From positions 33,550 to 97,549 of the forward strand of contig CALFUT010000004.1 in NCBI GenBank assembly GCA_937929805.1: a stretch of 64,000 nt of DNA. Reading direction: 5' to 3'. The notes under the pieces are model-generated. The model made no database searches and had not been told where the DNA came from. It saw nothing but the letters and a program-made list of their open reading frames with translations. Both the position numbers and the translations under genes were made by a program. Source of the stretch: an uncultured Pirellulaceae bacterium (GTDB lineage Bacteria; Planctomycetota; Planctomycetia; Pirellulales; Pirellulaceae). Of the stretch, positions 55,905-64,000 are shown in pieces (positions within the stretch are counted from its first letter, which is position 1; every line of letters starts with the position of its first letter).

Positions 55905-58355
55905 ATGAATTTGGTTTTTCCTCGTCTTCAAGCCGGCAGACTCTTGGTGGCTTTCGCTTGGCCGCTGATCTGCCTCGGTTGGTCAATGTCTACTGCGACG
56001 GCGCAACTGACGATTACACCCACGAGTGATATGGAGCTTGATCCCAGTGCCTTGGTGATGGGGACTCGCGATGTGACCAATGGTTCGATCAATGGCCGCC
56101 CGTTCCAACAAGAGGCGTTGGTGACCTTCAACGGCTATCAGTTTGCAGCGTGGTACCATCAAGGCGGCCTTTCACTGCGTCTGGGACGGCGATCATTAGA
56201 TAGCGAAACGTGGGAGGTGGTAGACACCGGATTCCTTTTTCAGAATGGTGCTCAGTTTTGGGATTCTCATAACTGCGTTTCGATGGGAATCTCTGGCGAC
56301 GGTAGGATCCATCTCGTATTTGATCTTCACTCAGATGTGCTTCGCTACGTCACCACGGAACTTGGGTATGCAACAAGCTCTTCTGCTGTGTGGGCTGAGG
56401 GTAGATTTGTTGCTGAACGAAATTCTTTGAATCCCGGGGAGCCTCGGGTGCCGGGCGGAATAACCTATCCGCGTCTTTCAAAGCTTGGGGGCGGAGACTT
56501 AGCCGTCACCTTCCGCGAGGGAGGCGCTCCAAACGGCGAACACCTGATTGCTGCCTACGATTCCAACACTGGACTGTGGGGCGAGTTGCGAACCTTCATC
56601 GATGGAGACACCGGCACGGGGGTGTACGACGATGTCCAAAACAATCCGTCTCCAACTCGCAACTCGTATCACAATGGTTTTCACGTTGACCTCAGTGGGC
56701 GACTACATACCACGTGGACATGGCGCGAGGGGCCGAGTGGTGCAAATCACGACATACATTACGCTTACAGCGACGATCGAGGGATGACTTGGCGTAACAC
56801 TTTCGACCAATTGATTGGGGCGGAGGGTCTTCCGATTACACTTAATTCACCCGGCATTGAAATTGTCGACCTTGACCGTCGACAGGCATTGATCAACCAG
56901 CAAGGGCAGATCGTTGATCAAGAAGGTGGCGTGCATGTATTGGCGTATCACCGACGTCAGGAGCCCGGATTTGAATGGCAGCCGGGTGACGGCAACTTTT
57001 TTAGGGGCGATTCTGCGTATCATCACTACTATCGAAACCCCGTCGATGGGCAGTGGCAGGCAAAACGTTTTCCTAATAATACGCCCGTCGGCAGCCGGCC
57101 TCGCGTGACCGTCGACGCCAGCGGAAACTTGTATGGCTTGTACACTCAAGGCAGCCAGTTGTTCATTGCGGGGGCTGAGAAAATTTCGGGCGGTTACTCA
57201 GAGTGGCAAATTCTCCACCGCGAAACGAGGCATCGCTTTGATGACGTGACACCACTTGTCGACAATCAGCGGTTGTTGGACACGGGAATTCTTTCGGTGT
57301 TCATTCAAGTTGAACCGACAAATCCGCAGCCGTTTACGGCCACCAGTAGCTCGCTGCGAGTCCTTGAATTCAGCACGCTTCCGCCGCCACCAGTGCCGCC
57401 GGTTCCCCCGAGTGCCCTCGTTGCCGGATGGGAAAGATACGCATCAACCGGAATTAGCGCGCCAACTCAAACGGACGGCATGACGACCGGCACGACTGCA
57501 AAAGACGGTTTTATTCTGGATTCAACTCGTCGGGCAAGAACAGACGGCACTTGGGGAAGTCTTGAGACGCCTCCCGCTGATGCAACCGATGACGGTGTGG
57601 ATGATGCAGCCGTTCTGTTGAACGGAGCCGAAGGTTACTTCGATTTTACGATCACCGATACCAGCGGAACCGATCGTGCATTGACCGTCTTTCACTTTGA
57701 TTCGGCCACCTTCCGGCCCAGATCATCTCGTGACTTTACACTTTCGGTGATCGCGGGCGATCTTACCGTAGGAACGGTCGCCAGTGACATCGTCCCGACG
57801 GTTGTGGGAGGCCAAATGGACTGGTCCGACTTTGACATACGACTAGATTTTCTGGATGACAATGTCCTAGATGCGAACGGGTCAGTCACGTTTCGATTAG
57901 AGTTTACCGGTGGATCTGCTGGAGCCGGGGGGCACCATCAGTACTTGGATAACGTGGCAATCACGGCAGCGGTTCCGGTGGGCGATTTTGACGATGATGG
58001 CGATGTCGATCTCGCAGATCTTGATCGCTACAGTGGAAACGTTGGCGCCGACGCGGTGGGTGAGTTAGTGCCTTTGGATCTTGACGGCGACGGTGTTGTG
58101 GGAGCAAACGACTTCTCCCGGCATTACGGTGAATTGGTCGAAACGTCCAATGGCCGTCAAGGGACATTTGCAGGCGATGTCAACCTCGACGGCAAAGTTG
58201 ATGTTCTGGGCGATGCATTTGCCTTGGTCAGGAACCTTGGTGCAGCATCAGCAAGCTGGAGCCAAGGAGATTTAAACGCCGATGGAGTCGTCGACGTTCT
58301 TGGAGACGCATTCCTCCTAGTCAGAAACCTCGGCAATAATAATGCCGACGAGTAA
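55905..58355 (+). CDS. Secreted BNR_4-type protein with dockerin-like C-terminus
   Basis: An 816-residue protein. A signal peptide (about 1-34, ending TATAQL) precedes a BNR_4-like seven-bladed propeller (about 45-490). It is recognised by HNCVSMGISGDGRIHLVFDL, YPRLSKLGGGDLAVTFREGG and RGDSAYHHYYRNP, a layout shared with several ulvan/polysaccharide lyase families. A PPPPVPPVPP linker follows near 495-507, then a beta-rich domain (about 510-685). The C-terminal ~115 residues form a dockerin-like module with four Asp-rich calcium loops, closely similar to that of the 47257 protein. ATG 55905 is preferred to TTG 55893. Substrate unknown. Confidence 0.85.
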   Translation: MNLVFPRLQAGRLLVAFAWPLICLGWSMSTATAQLTITPTSDMELDPSALVMGTRDVTNGSINGRPFQQEALVTFNGYQFAAWYHQGGLSLRLGRRSLDSETWEVVDTGFLFQNGAQFWDSHNCVSMGISGDGRIHLVFDLHSDVLRYVTTELGYATSSSAVWAEGRFVAERNSLNPGEPRVPGGITYPRLSKLGGGDLAVTFREGGAPNGEHLIAAYDSNTGLWGELRTFIDGDTGTGVYDDVQNNPSPTRNSYHNGFHVDLSGRLHTTWTWREGPSGANHDIHYAYSDDRGMTWRNTFDQLIGAEGLPITLNSPGIEIVDLDRRQALINQQGQIVDQEGGVHVLAYHRRQEPGFEWQPGDGNFFRGDSAYHHYYRNPVDGQWQAKRFPNNTPVGSRPRVTVDASGNLYGLYTQGSQLFIAGAEKISGGYSEWQILHRETRHRFDDVTPLVDNQRLLDTGILSVFIQVEPTNPQPFTATSSSLRVLEFSTLPPPPVPPVPPSALVAGWERYASTGISAPTQTDGMTTGTTAKDGFILDSTRRARTDGTWGSLETPPADATDDGVDDAAVLLNGAEGYFDFTITDTSGTDRALTVFHFDSATFRPRSSRDFTLSVIAGDLTVGTVASDIVPTVVGGQMDWSDFDIRLDFLDDNVLDANGSVTFRLEFTGGSAGAGGHHQYLDNVAITAAVPVGDFDDDGDVDLADLDRYSGNVGADAVGELVPLDLDGDGVVGANDFSRHYGELVETSNGRQGTFAGDVNLDGKVDVLGDAFALVRNLGAASASWSQGDLNADGVVDVLGDAFLLVRNLGNNNADE

Positions 58356-59012
58356 TGGCAGAAAATTGACAGAAGCAGCCAACGCTCTGCCAAGAAACTG
58401 AATGGTCTATGCAAGGTAAACTGTGCTCGGGTTCCTTGCCTAGCCCGAATAATTCACTTGCTTACCGCAAGCCGATGATGGTTGTTTTTTTCGCTGCCTG
58501 AAAAACAGTTCGTCGTAGAGAACAATAAAGCCTCGCCAATACCAAGGCGAAGTGCCAGTTCGAAAACCGTCATGCAATATTCGGGCTAGATCGTGTCGCA
58601 AATGCCGTTGACGACCTTCCCTTGGGCGTCTTCGATTACCTCAAGCTCTTACCCCGCTTTTTCTGAACAAGGCGATTCAGTTGCCGTCGGGGAAACCGTA
58701 AGCCCTCCAAGTGAGCGCGAGATCATTTTTTTCGGACGCGCAATTGGACGGGCAAACCCATTGATCTAACTTCTTGGTCCCGTATGTGCGTGTGGGCAGT
58801 TTGCCTCGGCGAGGATCAATGGGTGTGAAGGTGACAAAAAAAGTCCCTGCCGATTTTACCCGGCAGGGACTTCACACCTCTTGTTCGAAGCGTTCTCGTT
58901 TCAAAAGACCCAATGCAAAAGCAGGCCAGTTGTCAGATCAAGTTGTCAAATCATTGGACCAAGTAGTGCAGCCAATCAAGTTGTTAAATCAAGGGCCGAT
59001 CAATGTAGCAAA
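58356..59012. other. Convergent intergenic region before clpX
   Basis: About 655 bases. It holds the clpX terminator (58836-58872) and, at about 58930-59030, a run of degenerate units of the form TCAAGTTGTCAAATCA. No gene is supported. Confidence 0.5.
58836..58872 (-). terminator. Rho-independent terminator of clpX
   Basis: A perfect 12-bp stem (58841-58852 with 58861-58872) and, on the minus strand, a run of T after the stem. It lies about 140 bases after the clpX stop. Confidence 0.9.
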
Positions 59013-60299
59013 TCAAGCACTTTTGGATTCTGGCATTTGAAACGAAGTTGGATTCGTCGCCGAATTCACAATGTTTTCGTCGATCACGACCGTCGAGCCT
59101 TTGGCTCGGTCGGGCAGGTCGTACATGATGTCGAGCATCACCTGCTCCATGATCGAACGTAAACCTCGTGCTCCGGTTCCTTTCTCCATCGCAATTTGAG
59201 CAATCTTCTGCAACGCACCTTCGGTGAACTTGAGCTCACAGCTTTCCATTTGGAACAGGGTTTGGAATTGTCGCACCAATGCATTTTTTGGTTCTGAGAG
59301 AACCTGCAGCAGTCCGTCCATGCCCAGCGGAGCCAACGCGGTGGTGACTGGCAGACGACCAACCAGTTCCGGGATCAACCCGAATTCCAGAATGTCGTCG
59401 CTGATCACCTGAGGCAGGATCTCGTCCATCGCGCCATCCTCGCGGAAGCCCTCGGCAGATCCAAACCCAATCGTACGCTCGCCCAAACGCTTGCGAATGA
59501 TGTCGTCGATGCCAACAAAAGTTCCGCCACAGATGAACAGAATATTCGTGGTGTCGATTTGAATGTACTGCTGTTCAGGGTGCTTACGACCACCTTGCGG
59601 AGGCACGTTCGCCACGGTCCCTTCGAGCATCTTCAACATCGCTTGTTGAACGCCTTCGCCTGAAACATCACGGGTGATCGAAACGTTGTTGCTCGTCTTG
59701 CCGATCTTGTCGATCTCGTCGATGTAAATGATGCCACGTTGGGCAGCTTCCACATCAAAGTCTGCCGCGTGTAGCAGTTTCAGAAGTAGGTTCTCAACAT
59801 CTTCGCCAACGTAACCGGCTTCGGTTAACGTCGTTGCGTCCCCAATGGCAAAAGGAACATTTAGGGTCCGAGCGAGCGTTCTAGCCAAAAGTGTTTTGCC
59901 TGATCCGGTAGGACCAACCAACATCACGTTTGATTTGTCGATCTCGACTTCGCCATCGTTATCCCAGCCATGAGAAAGCCGTTTGTAGTGATTATGGACT
60001 GCGACCGCCAAGCATTTCTTTGCAGAATCTTGACCAATCACGTACTCGTCCATTCGCGAGACAATTTCGCGCGGTGTTAAAATCTTGTTGAATAATTGTT
60101 TTGACGGACCACGACGACGTTGCTCCTGTTCCAGAATAGACTGGCACAGTTCAATGCAATCGCCACAGATGTAGACGTCGCCCGGTCCTTCGACCAAGGG
60201 ACCGACATCGCGGTAGTTTTTCCGACAGAACGAACAGTGCGCGTTCTTTTTGGTAGTGCCACTTCGGCGGCTACCGGACAAGTCATTGCCTGCGGGCAT
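59013..60299 (-). CDS. clpX: ATP-dependent Clp protease ATP-binding subunit ClpX
   Basis: A 428-residue AAA+ unfoldase. The N-terminal zinc-binding domain has CSFC (about 22-25) and CGDC (about 45-48). Walker A is [13 protein letters not shown] (about 117-129), Walker [12 protein letters not shown], the pore loop GYVGED, and the IGF loop for ClpP docking [13 protein letters not shown]. The C-terminal domain ends with [20 protein letters not shown]. It unfolds tagged proteins and feeds them to ClpP. I chose ATG 60299, with AAGGAG 6 bases upstream; a GTG at 60305 is an alternative. clpP is not adjacent. An internal 266-bp piece is duplicated at 51524. Confidence 0.97.
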   Translation of the reverse strand: MPAGNDLSGSRRSGTTKKNAHCSFCRKNYRDVGPLVEGPGDVYICGDCIELCQSILEQEQRRRGPSKQLFNKILTPREIVSRMDEYVIGQDSAKKCLAVAVHNHYKRLSHGWDNDGEVEIDKSNVMLVGPTGSGKTLLARTLARTLNVPFAIGDATTLTEAGYVGEDVENLLLKLLHAADFDVEAAQRGIIYIDEIDKIGKTSNNVSITRDVSGEGVQQAMLKMLEGTVANVPPQGGRKHPEQQYIQIDTTNILFICGGTFVGIDDIIRKRLGERTIGFGSAEGFREDGAMDEILPQVISDDILEFGLIPELVGRLPVTTALAPLGMDGLLQVLSEPKNALVRQFQTLFQMESCELKFTEGALQKIAQIAMEKGTGARGLRSIMEQVMLDIMYDLPDRAKGSTVVIDENIVNSATNPTSFQMPESKSA

Positions 60300-60576
60300 T
60301 ATCACTCCTTAAAGCTTTCTGAGAATCTTCAGAACCATTCCAGGCGATGCCTGCTGTCGTTCCTCAGATTCTTTGCTCAACCGTTGTACGTCCCAGTTGA
60401 CCGTTCGAACATTGGAAGATGATTACGAATCAATCCCCAACGGTGCTTCCTTGCCCGCGAACTTCGAACTCTTAGTTCTTCTGCGTTTGTGCTATCACTT
60501 CTTCATCAAGTGACCGTGTTGTGTTTTTATCTGTTCAGCTGCCACGTTCCAGAGATCCGGAACAGATACCCAGCTG

Positions 60577-60942
60577 TCAGCTCTCGTTTGATTTATCGTC
60601 CGGCTCCAAGTCCGGCAAAAACTCTATCTGCTCGCTACTGACCGAATCTTCCCTCGGCCTTGAATCCTTATCATCCGAATGAGCGCTCGGAATGGACTGC
60701 TTTAACCGTTTGTATTCTTCGTCGTTGACTTTTCCTTCGTCGCGCAACTTTTGAAACTCAGTCAGAAAATCCGTAGATCCGGCAGAACCGAACGACGTAT
60801 TTCCCAACGCCATGTCACGCACCAGTTTGAACAGGTAGAAACCAACTAGTAGCACCACCAGCAATCCTGCAGCCGCCATAATCCAGCGAGCTTCTCGGAT
60901 CGCCATTGCTTGGTCCCAGAATTCGCGAATTGATAACAGCAT
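60577..60942 (-). CDS. Small membrane protein with SHOCT-like C-terminal motif
   Basis: A 121-residue protein. One hydrophobic segment (about 22-40, WIMAAAGLLVVLLVGFYLF) is followed by FLTEFQKLRDEGKVNDEEYK (about 65-84), which matches the SHOCT motif seen at the ends of small membrane proteins. The rest is acidic and Ser-rich. Start ATG 60942 is chosen over TTG 60951. It lies upstream of clpX on the same strand, 277 bases away, with no feature recognised in that gap. Confidence 0.72.
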   Translation of the reverse strand: MLLSIREFWDQAMAIREARWIMAAAGLLVVLLVGFYLFKLVRDMALGNTSFGSAGSTDFLTEFQKLRDEGKVNDEEYKRLKQSIPSAHSDDKDSRPREDSVSSEQIEFLPDLEPDDKSNES

Positions 60943-61577
60943 GGGATTCAATGTTTGAGCAAGAAGATGTTTCTTTCATTTATATCCCAATGATCGGGTC
61001 AAGTTTACCTCAATTTTACTCAAACGTTGGCCGTAATACCCTAAGCGATTTGGTTGCCGCCTGTTGGTTACACGGGCTTTTGCTCAAGCGTCCGTTTTGC
61101 ACTGGTGGTACGGACTTCCGGTCGTAACAGTTCGGGACAACTTTCCAATTCGGCCGGAAAAGAATACGAGTTGTTCGTGCGGAAAATCCGTCGATAACCG
61201 TGAGCCTGAGGATCTGCGGATCAATAAGTTGTTGAGTCGAGCGATTTGTCGCCGGTGGTTCCCGATTGACTTCGGCTTGGATCCCGCAATTTATTGTTGG
61301 GCAAATCCTTCCAACAATTCCGTCCCAGCGACCCGAACAACCTCTGCGTTCAGAAATTCGCCGCTGGAGCTGATTTCGCCGTCTCAGTAGGTCGATAGCC
61401 AAGAAGATACGAAGTCTTCCCATTAGGTTCGGCAGAATGAAACCTGCCGCTATATCGTCCGAATCTGTCGAGATTTCAATATCCGAATGGGGGTAGGTTC
61501 AGCTTTGCCTTCTGCCTTGGCTTCGTTCAATTTTGAACCTGATTCCCTGATCCGAGTTTTTCGTTGATTCAAAAACC
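60943..61577. other. Divergent intergenic region
   Basis: About 635 bases between the SHOCT-like gene (minus) and the large secreted protein (plus). The frames here look like chance ORFs. Promoters for both neighbours should be here, but I cannot place them. Confidence 0.5.
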
Positions 61578-64000
61578 ATGTTTGCCCGCGTGAAAATGCC
61601 TGAAATTTGCCGCACTGCGATGATGCTTGTGTGCCTAATCGGGGCGTTCTTGAGCTTGATTAGTGATGGCGTTTCTCAGACCAAATCGGTCGCAACGAGC
61701 ATGCGGGGCTTTGGCGTTCCGTTCCGCGTCAACGCCAACGATGACTCCTTCATTGAGGTGCAGCTTTACGTTTCACGTGACCTTGGCAAGACGTGGCAAT
61801 TCCATTCGCGGCAAAGCACCGACTTGGAAGAGTTTCCTTTTCATGCTGAACAGGATGGGACCTACTGGTTCGCACTCAAGACGCTCAACCGGGACCGCCG
61901 CTTGGTCCCGGACGGTGACATCGTGAAGCCGGAACTGGAAATTATTGTTGATACGAAAAAGCCGGATCTAGACTTTCGGATCGAAACGGATGCCGCGGGC
62001 CGCGTCGCTTGTCGGTGGCGAGCAACGGACGAAAACATTAGACCCGATAGCTTGGAAATTCTTTACCAGTCCGGTTTGCCGGGGCAAGTCAATGAGAACG
62101 CTTGGCAGGCGGTCGACGTTCAACTGGCCGACGCAAAAGTTCCCGCCAATGGTATCTACGCCGATCAAGTCGCGTGGTGGCCGGAACCCAACCTGCGACA
62201 GATTTCGGTTCGCTTGAAAATTTCGGATACGGCCGGCAACGCGGTTTTCGAAGATCGAAACGTCATCCTGCCACTAGTCGCATGGCGCAACAAGTCAAAT
62301 TCGACAGCGCGACCGCAGGGCCGTGAAATTTCTGGAAAACAGATTCCATTGAGCCTGAATCGTTTTCCGAAGGCTAAGAAATTCCAGACGAATCAGGGTT
62401 CTGCAAGCGACCATCCGCCGGGCGTGGTCTGTGAAAACGGCGTTTGTAAACTCGTGAGATCGTCCGATCCACCGCATGTGCCGTCCGCTCCAATCGAACG
62501 GAGGACAACGGATGACAAAGTGGCCAACGCCGATCGCAACCAGCCTGTCGCCTCGGAACTTTACGGGATGGCAGTGCCAAAACCCAAAGTGAGCAACTTG
62601 ATGGCTCGTGCGGCGACATCACAGAAGCAAGCCACCAAGCAGTCGACCCAAGGTAACCAGCAGCGTCAAACGCAGCGACCTTCACACCAGTTGCCAGTGC
62701 GTACGGCTCAATCGAGCCACCCGCAAACGCGGGCCCCCGTTTTGAATTTGGTTGGCTCGGAAGCGCAATCAGTCGCACCGCCTGTGCCCGATGGCTACGT
62801 TCGTGTCGCTGCGAAACCTGCTGTCGTGGCAGCTCCGCAACAGGTGCAATCCCGTTCGGCGGTTACTTGGGAAAGTGATTCGTACCGATGGGGGCCTCGC
62901 AACCAATCGGCGTTTTCCACGACCCTGAAACCGGACCCGTCGCTGATTCCTTTGTCGCAGTCAGCCCGGTCGTCAGATATGCGACCGCAAGTAACTGCAA
63001 ACCCATCGATCCAATTTCAAACAAACGATCAGCAGGTCTCGCAGTCTTCGACGAACTTCCCAAACAATCAATACCAAGGTGTTGTGCCGACGGTTCCCTC
63101 AACCCAGATCAGCAACCATCCTCCTCAGCTGATGCCCGGGACGAAATCTGGGCAGCCAATTGCGACGAATCGACAGCTCGTGTCGAAGCCGCCAACGAAT
63201 CCGCCTCGTAGTTCGGCAAATCCAAACAGTTTGGGTGCGCTACAAAACTACTCGGACAATCGTTCTCCGATTTACCAGCCATCAGCCTACGCAAAACCCC
63301 GGCCGAACTCACGCTCGCTCGCGCCCGTGGTCGATCCAAACATCCTCGATCGCAATCGCTCAGCCAACGTTGGTTCAAGCCAAACACTTGGTGGCAACAC
63401 GGCATTGCAAATGATTTCGACCAAGCGTTTTCGGTTGGACTACGCGATCAACGCGATCGATCCTTCTGGGGTCGCCAAAGTTGATTTGTGGATGACTCGA
63501 GACAACGGTCGCGAGTGGACTTTGTGGGGCAGTGACCCGGACAGCGTCAGCCCGTTTCCAGTTCAGGTCAACGATGAAGGCCGCTACGGTTTCCGCGTCG
63601 TGATTCATTCGAAGGACGGACTGACAGGGCAGGGTCCAAGCCGCGGCGATCCGCCCGACATGTACGTGCACGTCGACAGCCAGCCTCCGTTGGCGAAGAT
63701 CACGTCCGTGCCTTACGGTCGCGGTAACGAAGCGGGGCGGCTGGTGGTCAACTGGAGCGTTTCCGATCCGTTTATTTCCTTGCGTCCGATTCGTTTGTCC
63801 TACAGTCGGGGCGCGACCGGGCCATGGACCGTGATCGAAGACGGCTTGCGAAACGTGGGGCGTTACGTGTGGAAGGTGGAACCCAATGTGCCCGAGCGAA
63901 TCTTCTTAAAGATTGAAGCGACCGATCAAGCCGGCAACGTGGGTGTGCACCAGCTTTCTCAATCGATCGACATTTCGGGCCTTGTTCCTCGAGGCACCAT
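61578..64000 (+). CDS. Large secreted protein with Ig-like regions, 3' end cut by window
   Basis: The frame runs open from ATG 61578 to the window end, 807 residues visible, with no stop. An N-terminal hydrophobic segment (about 14-29, AMMLVCLIGAFLSLIS) indicates export. Region 1 (about 40-235) has repeats of the type VQLYVSRDLGKTWQFH and VDTKKPDLDFRI, Ig/fibronectin-like strands. A Gln/Pro/Ser/Thr-rich linker follows (about 240-610). Region 2 (about 612 on) repeats the pattern: VDLWMTRDNGREWTLWG, VDSQPPLAKITSV, then LRPIRLSYSRGATGPW. The two regions look homologous. ATG 61596 (MPEICRT) is an alternative start. Function unknown; an envelope protein is likely. Confidence 0.85.
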   Translation, partial: MFARVKMPEICRTAMMLVCLIGAFLSLISDGVSQTKSVATSMRGFGVPFRVNANDDSFIEVQLYVSRDLGKTWQFHSRQSTDLEEFPFHAEQDGTYWFALKTLNRDRRLVPDGDIVKPELEIIVDTKKPDLDFRIETDAAGRVACRWRATDENIRPDSLEILYQSGLPGQVNENAWQAVDVQLADAKVPANGIYADQVAWWPEPNLRQISVRLKISDTAGNAVFEDRNVILPLVAWRNKSNSTARPQGREISGKQIPLSLNRFPKAKKFQTNQGSASDHPPGVVCENGVCKLVRSSDPPHVPSAPIERRTTDDKVANADRNQPVASELYGMAVPKPKVSNLMARAATSQKQATKQSTQGNQQRQTQRPSHQLPVRTAQSSHPQTRAPVLNLVGSEAQSVAPPVPDGYVRVAAKPAVVAAPQQVQSRSAVTWESDSYRWGPRNQSAFSTTLKPDPSLIPLSQSARSSDMRPQVTANPSIQFQTNDQQVSQSSTNFPNNQYQGVVPTVPSTQISNHPPQLMPGTKSGQPIATNRQLVSKPPTNPPRSSANPNSLGALQNYSDNRSPIYQPSAYAKPRPNSRSLAPVVDPNILDRNRSANVGSSQTLGGNTALQMISTKRFRLDYAINAIDPSGVAKVDLWMTRDNGREWTLWGSDPDSVSPFPVQVNDEGRYGFRVVIHSKDGLTGQGPSRGDPPDMYVHVDSQPPLAKITSVPYGRGNEAGRLVVNWSVSDPFISLRPIRLSYSRGATGPWTVIEDGLRNVGRYVWKVEPNVPERIFLKIEATDQAGNVGVHQLSQSIDISGLVPRGT

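Overview
This window most likely comes from a planctomycete (Pirellulales, Rhodopirellula-like). The evidence is two ECF sigma / Ser-Thr kinase modules with zinc-finger anti-sigma-like segments, secreted proteins ending in dockerin-like calcium modules, a sulfotransferase in a polysaccharide locus, many GTG/TTG-ambiguous starts and short palindromic repeats. The assignment rests on gene content only.

Layout. (1) 1-3355: end of a membrane glycosyltransferase, a nucleotide-sugar epimerase and a GT2 glycosyltransferase. (2) 3387-9365: a Nudix hydrolase divergent from a cobalamin adenosyltransferase, then glnB and glnD (nitrogen signalling) and a TPR protein. (3) 9366-10404: gene-poor stretch and tRNA-Asp. 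(4) 10777-19567: a complete type I restriction-modification locus, hsdM-hsdS-(AlbA/Schlafen-like regulator)-hsdR, with two palindromic repeats between hsdS and the regulator. (5) 19778-27576: a signalling cluster of FHA-GGDEF protein, coiled-coil membrane protein, TPR/FHA-like protein, Ser/Thr kinase, membrane protein and ECF sigma factor with a fused Cys-pair tail; the last four are tightly coupled or overlapping. (6) 28607-39868: exopolysaccharide export locus (two GT4 enzymes, Wzz-like, Wzy-like, Wza-like, WbaP-like, Wzx-like, sulfotransferase). (7) 39936-46000, minus strand: rpsO-pnp-histidine kinase-ribF-nrnA. (8) 46504-51395: a small HMA lipoprotein with an in-frame UGA at its metal-binding cysteine (candidate selenoprotein), a duplicated beta-propeller protein with a dockerin-like tail, and a secreted YHS protein. 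(9) 51524-58355: a 266-bp fragment of clpX, a second ECF/kinase/secreted-protein module, and a BNR-type secreted protein with a dockerin-like tail. (10) 59013-60942, minus strand: clpX and a small SHOCT-like membrane protein. (11) 61578-64000: a large secreted protein with Ig-like regions, cut by the window end.

How the genes work together. GlnD modifies GlnB in response to glutamine, and both lie side by side. HsdM, HsdS and HsdR form one restriction-modification complex. The WbaP-like, GT, Wzx, Wzy, Wzz and Wza-like proteins make a Wzx/Wzy-type export route, probably for a sulfated polysaccharide. rpsO, pnp, ribF and nrnA form a familiar RNA-metabolism neighbourhood. The strongest candidate for something unusual is the HMA lipoprotein at 46504-46833, whose reading frame continues perfectly through an internal UGA.
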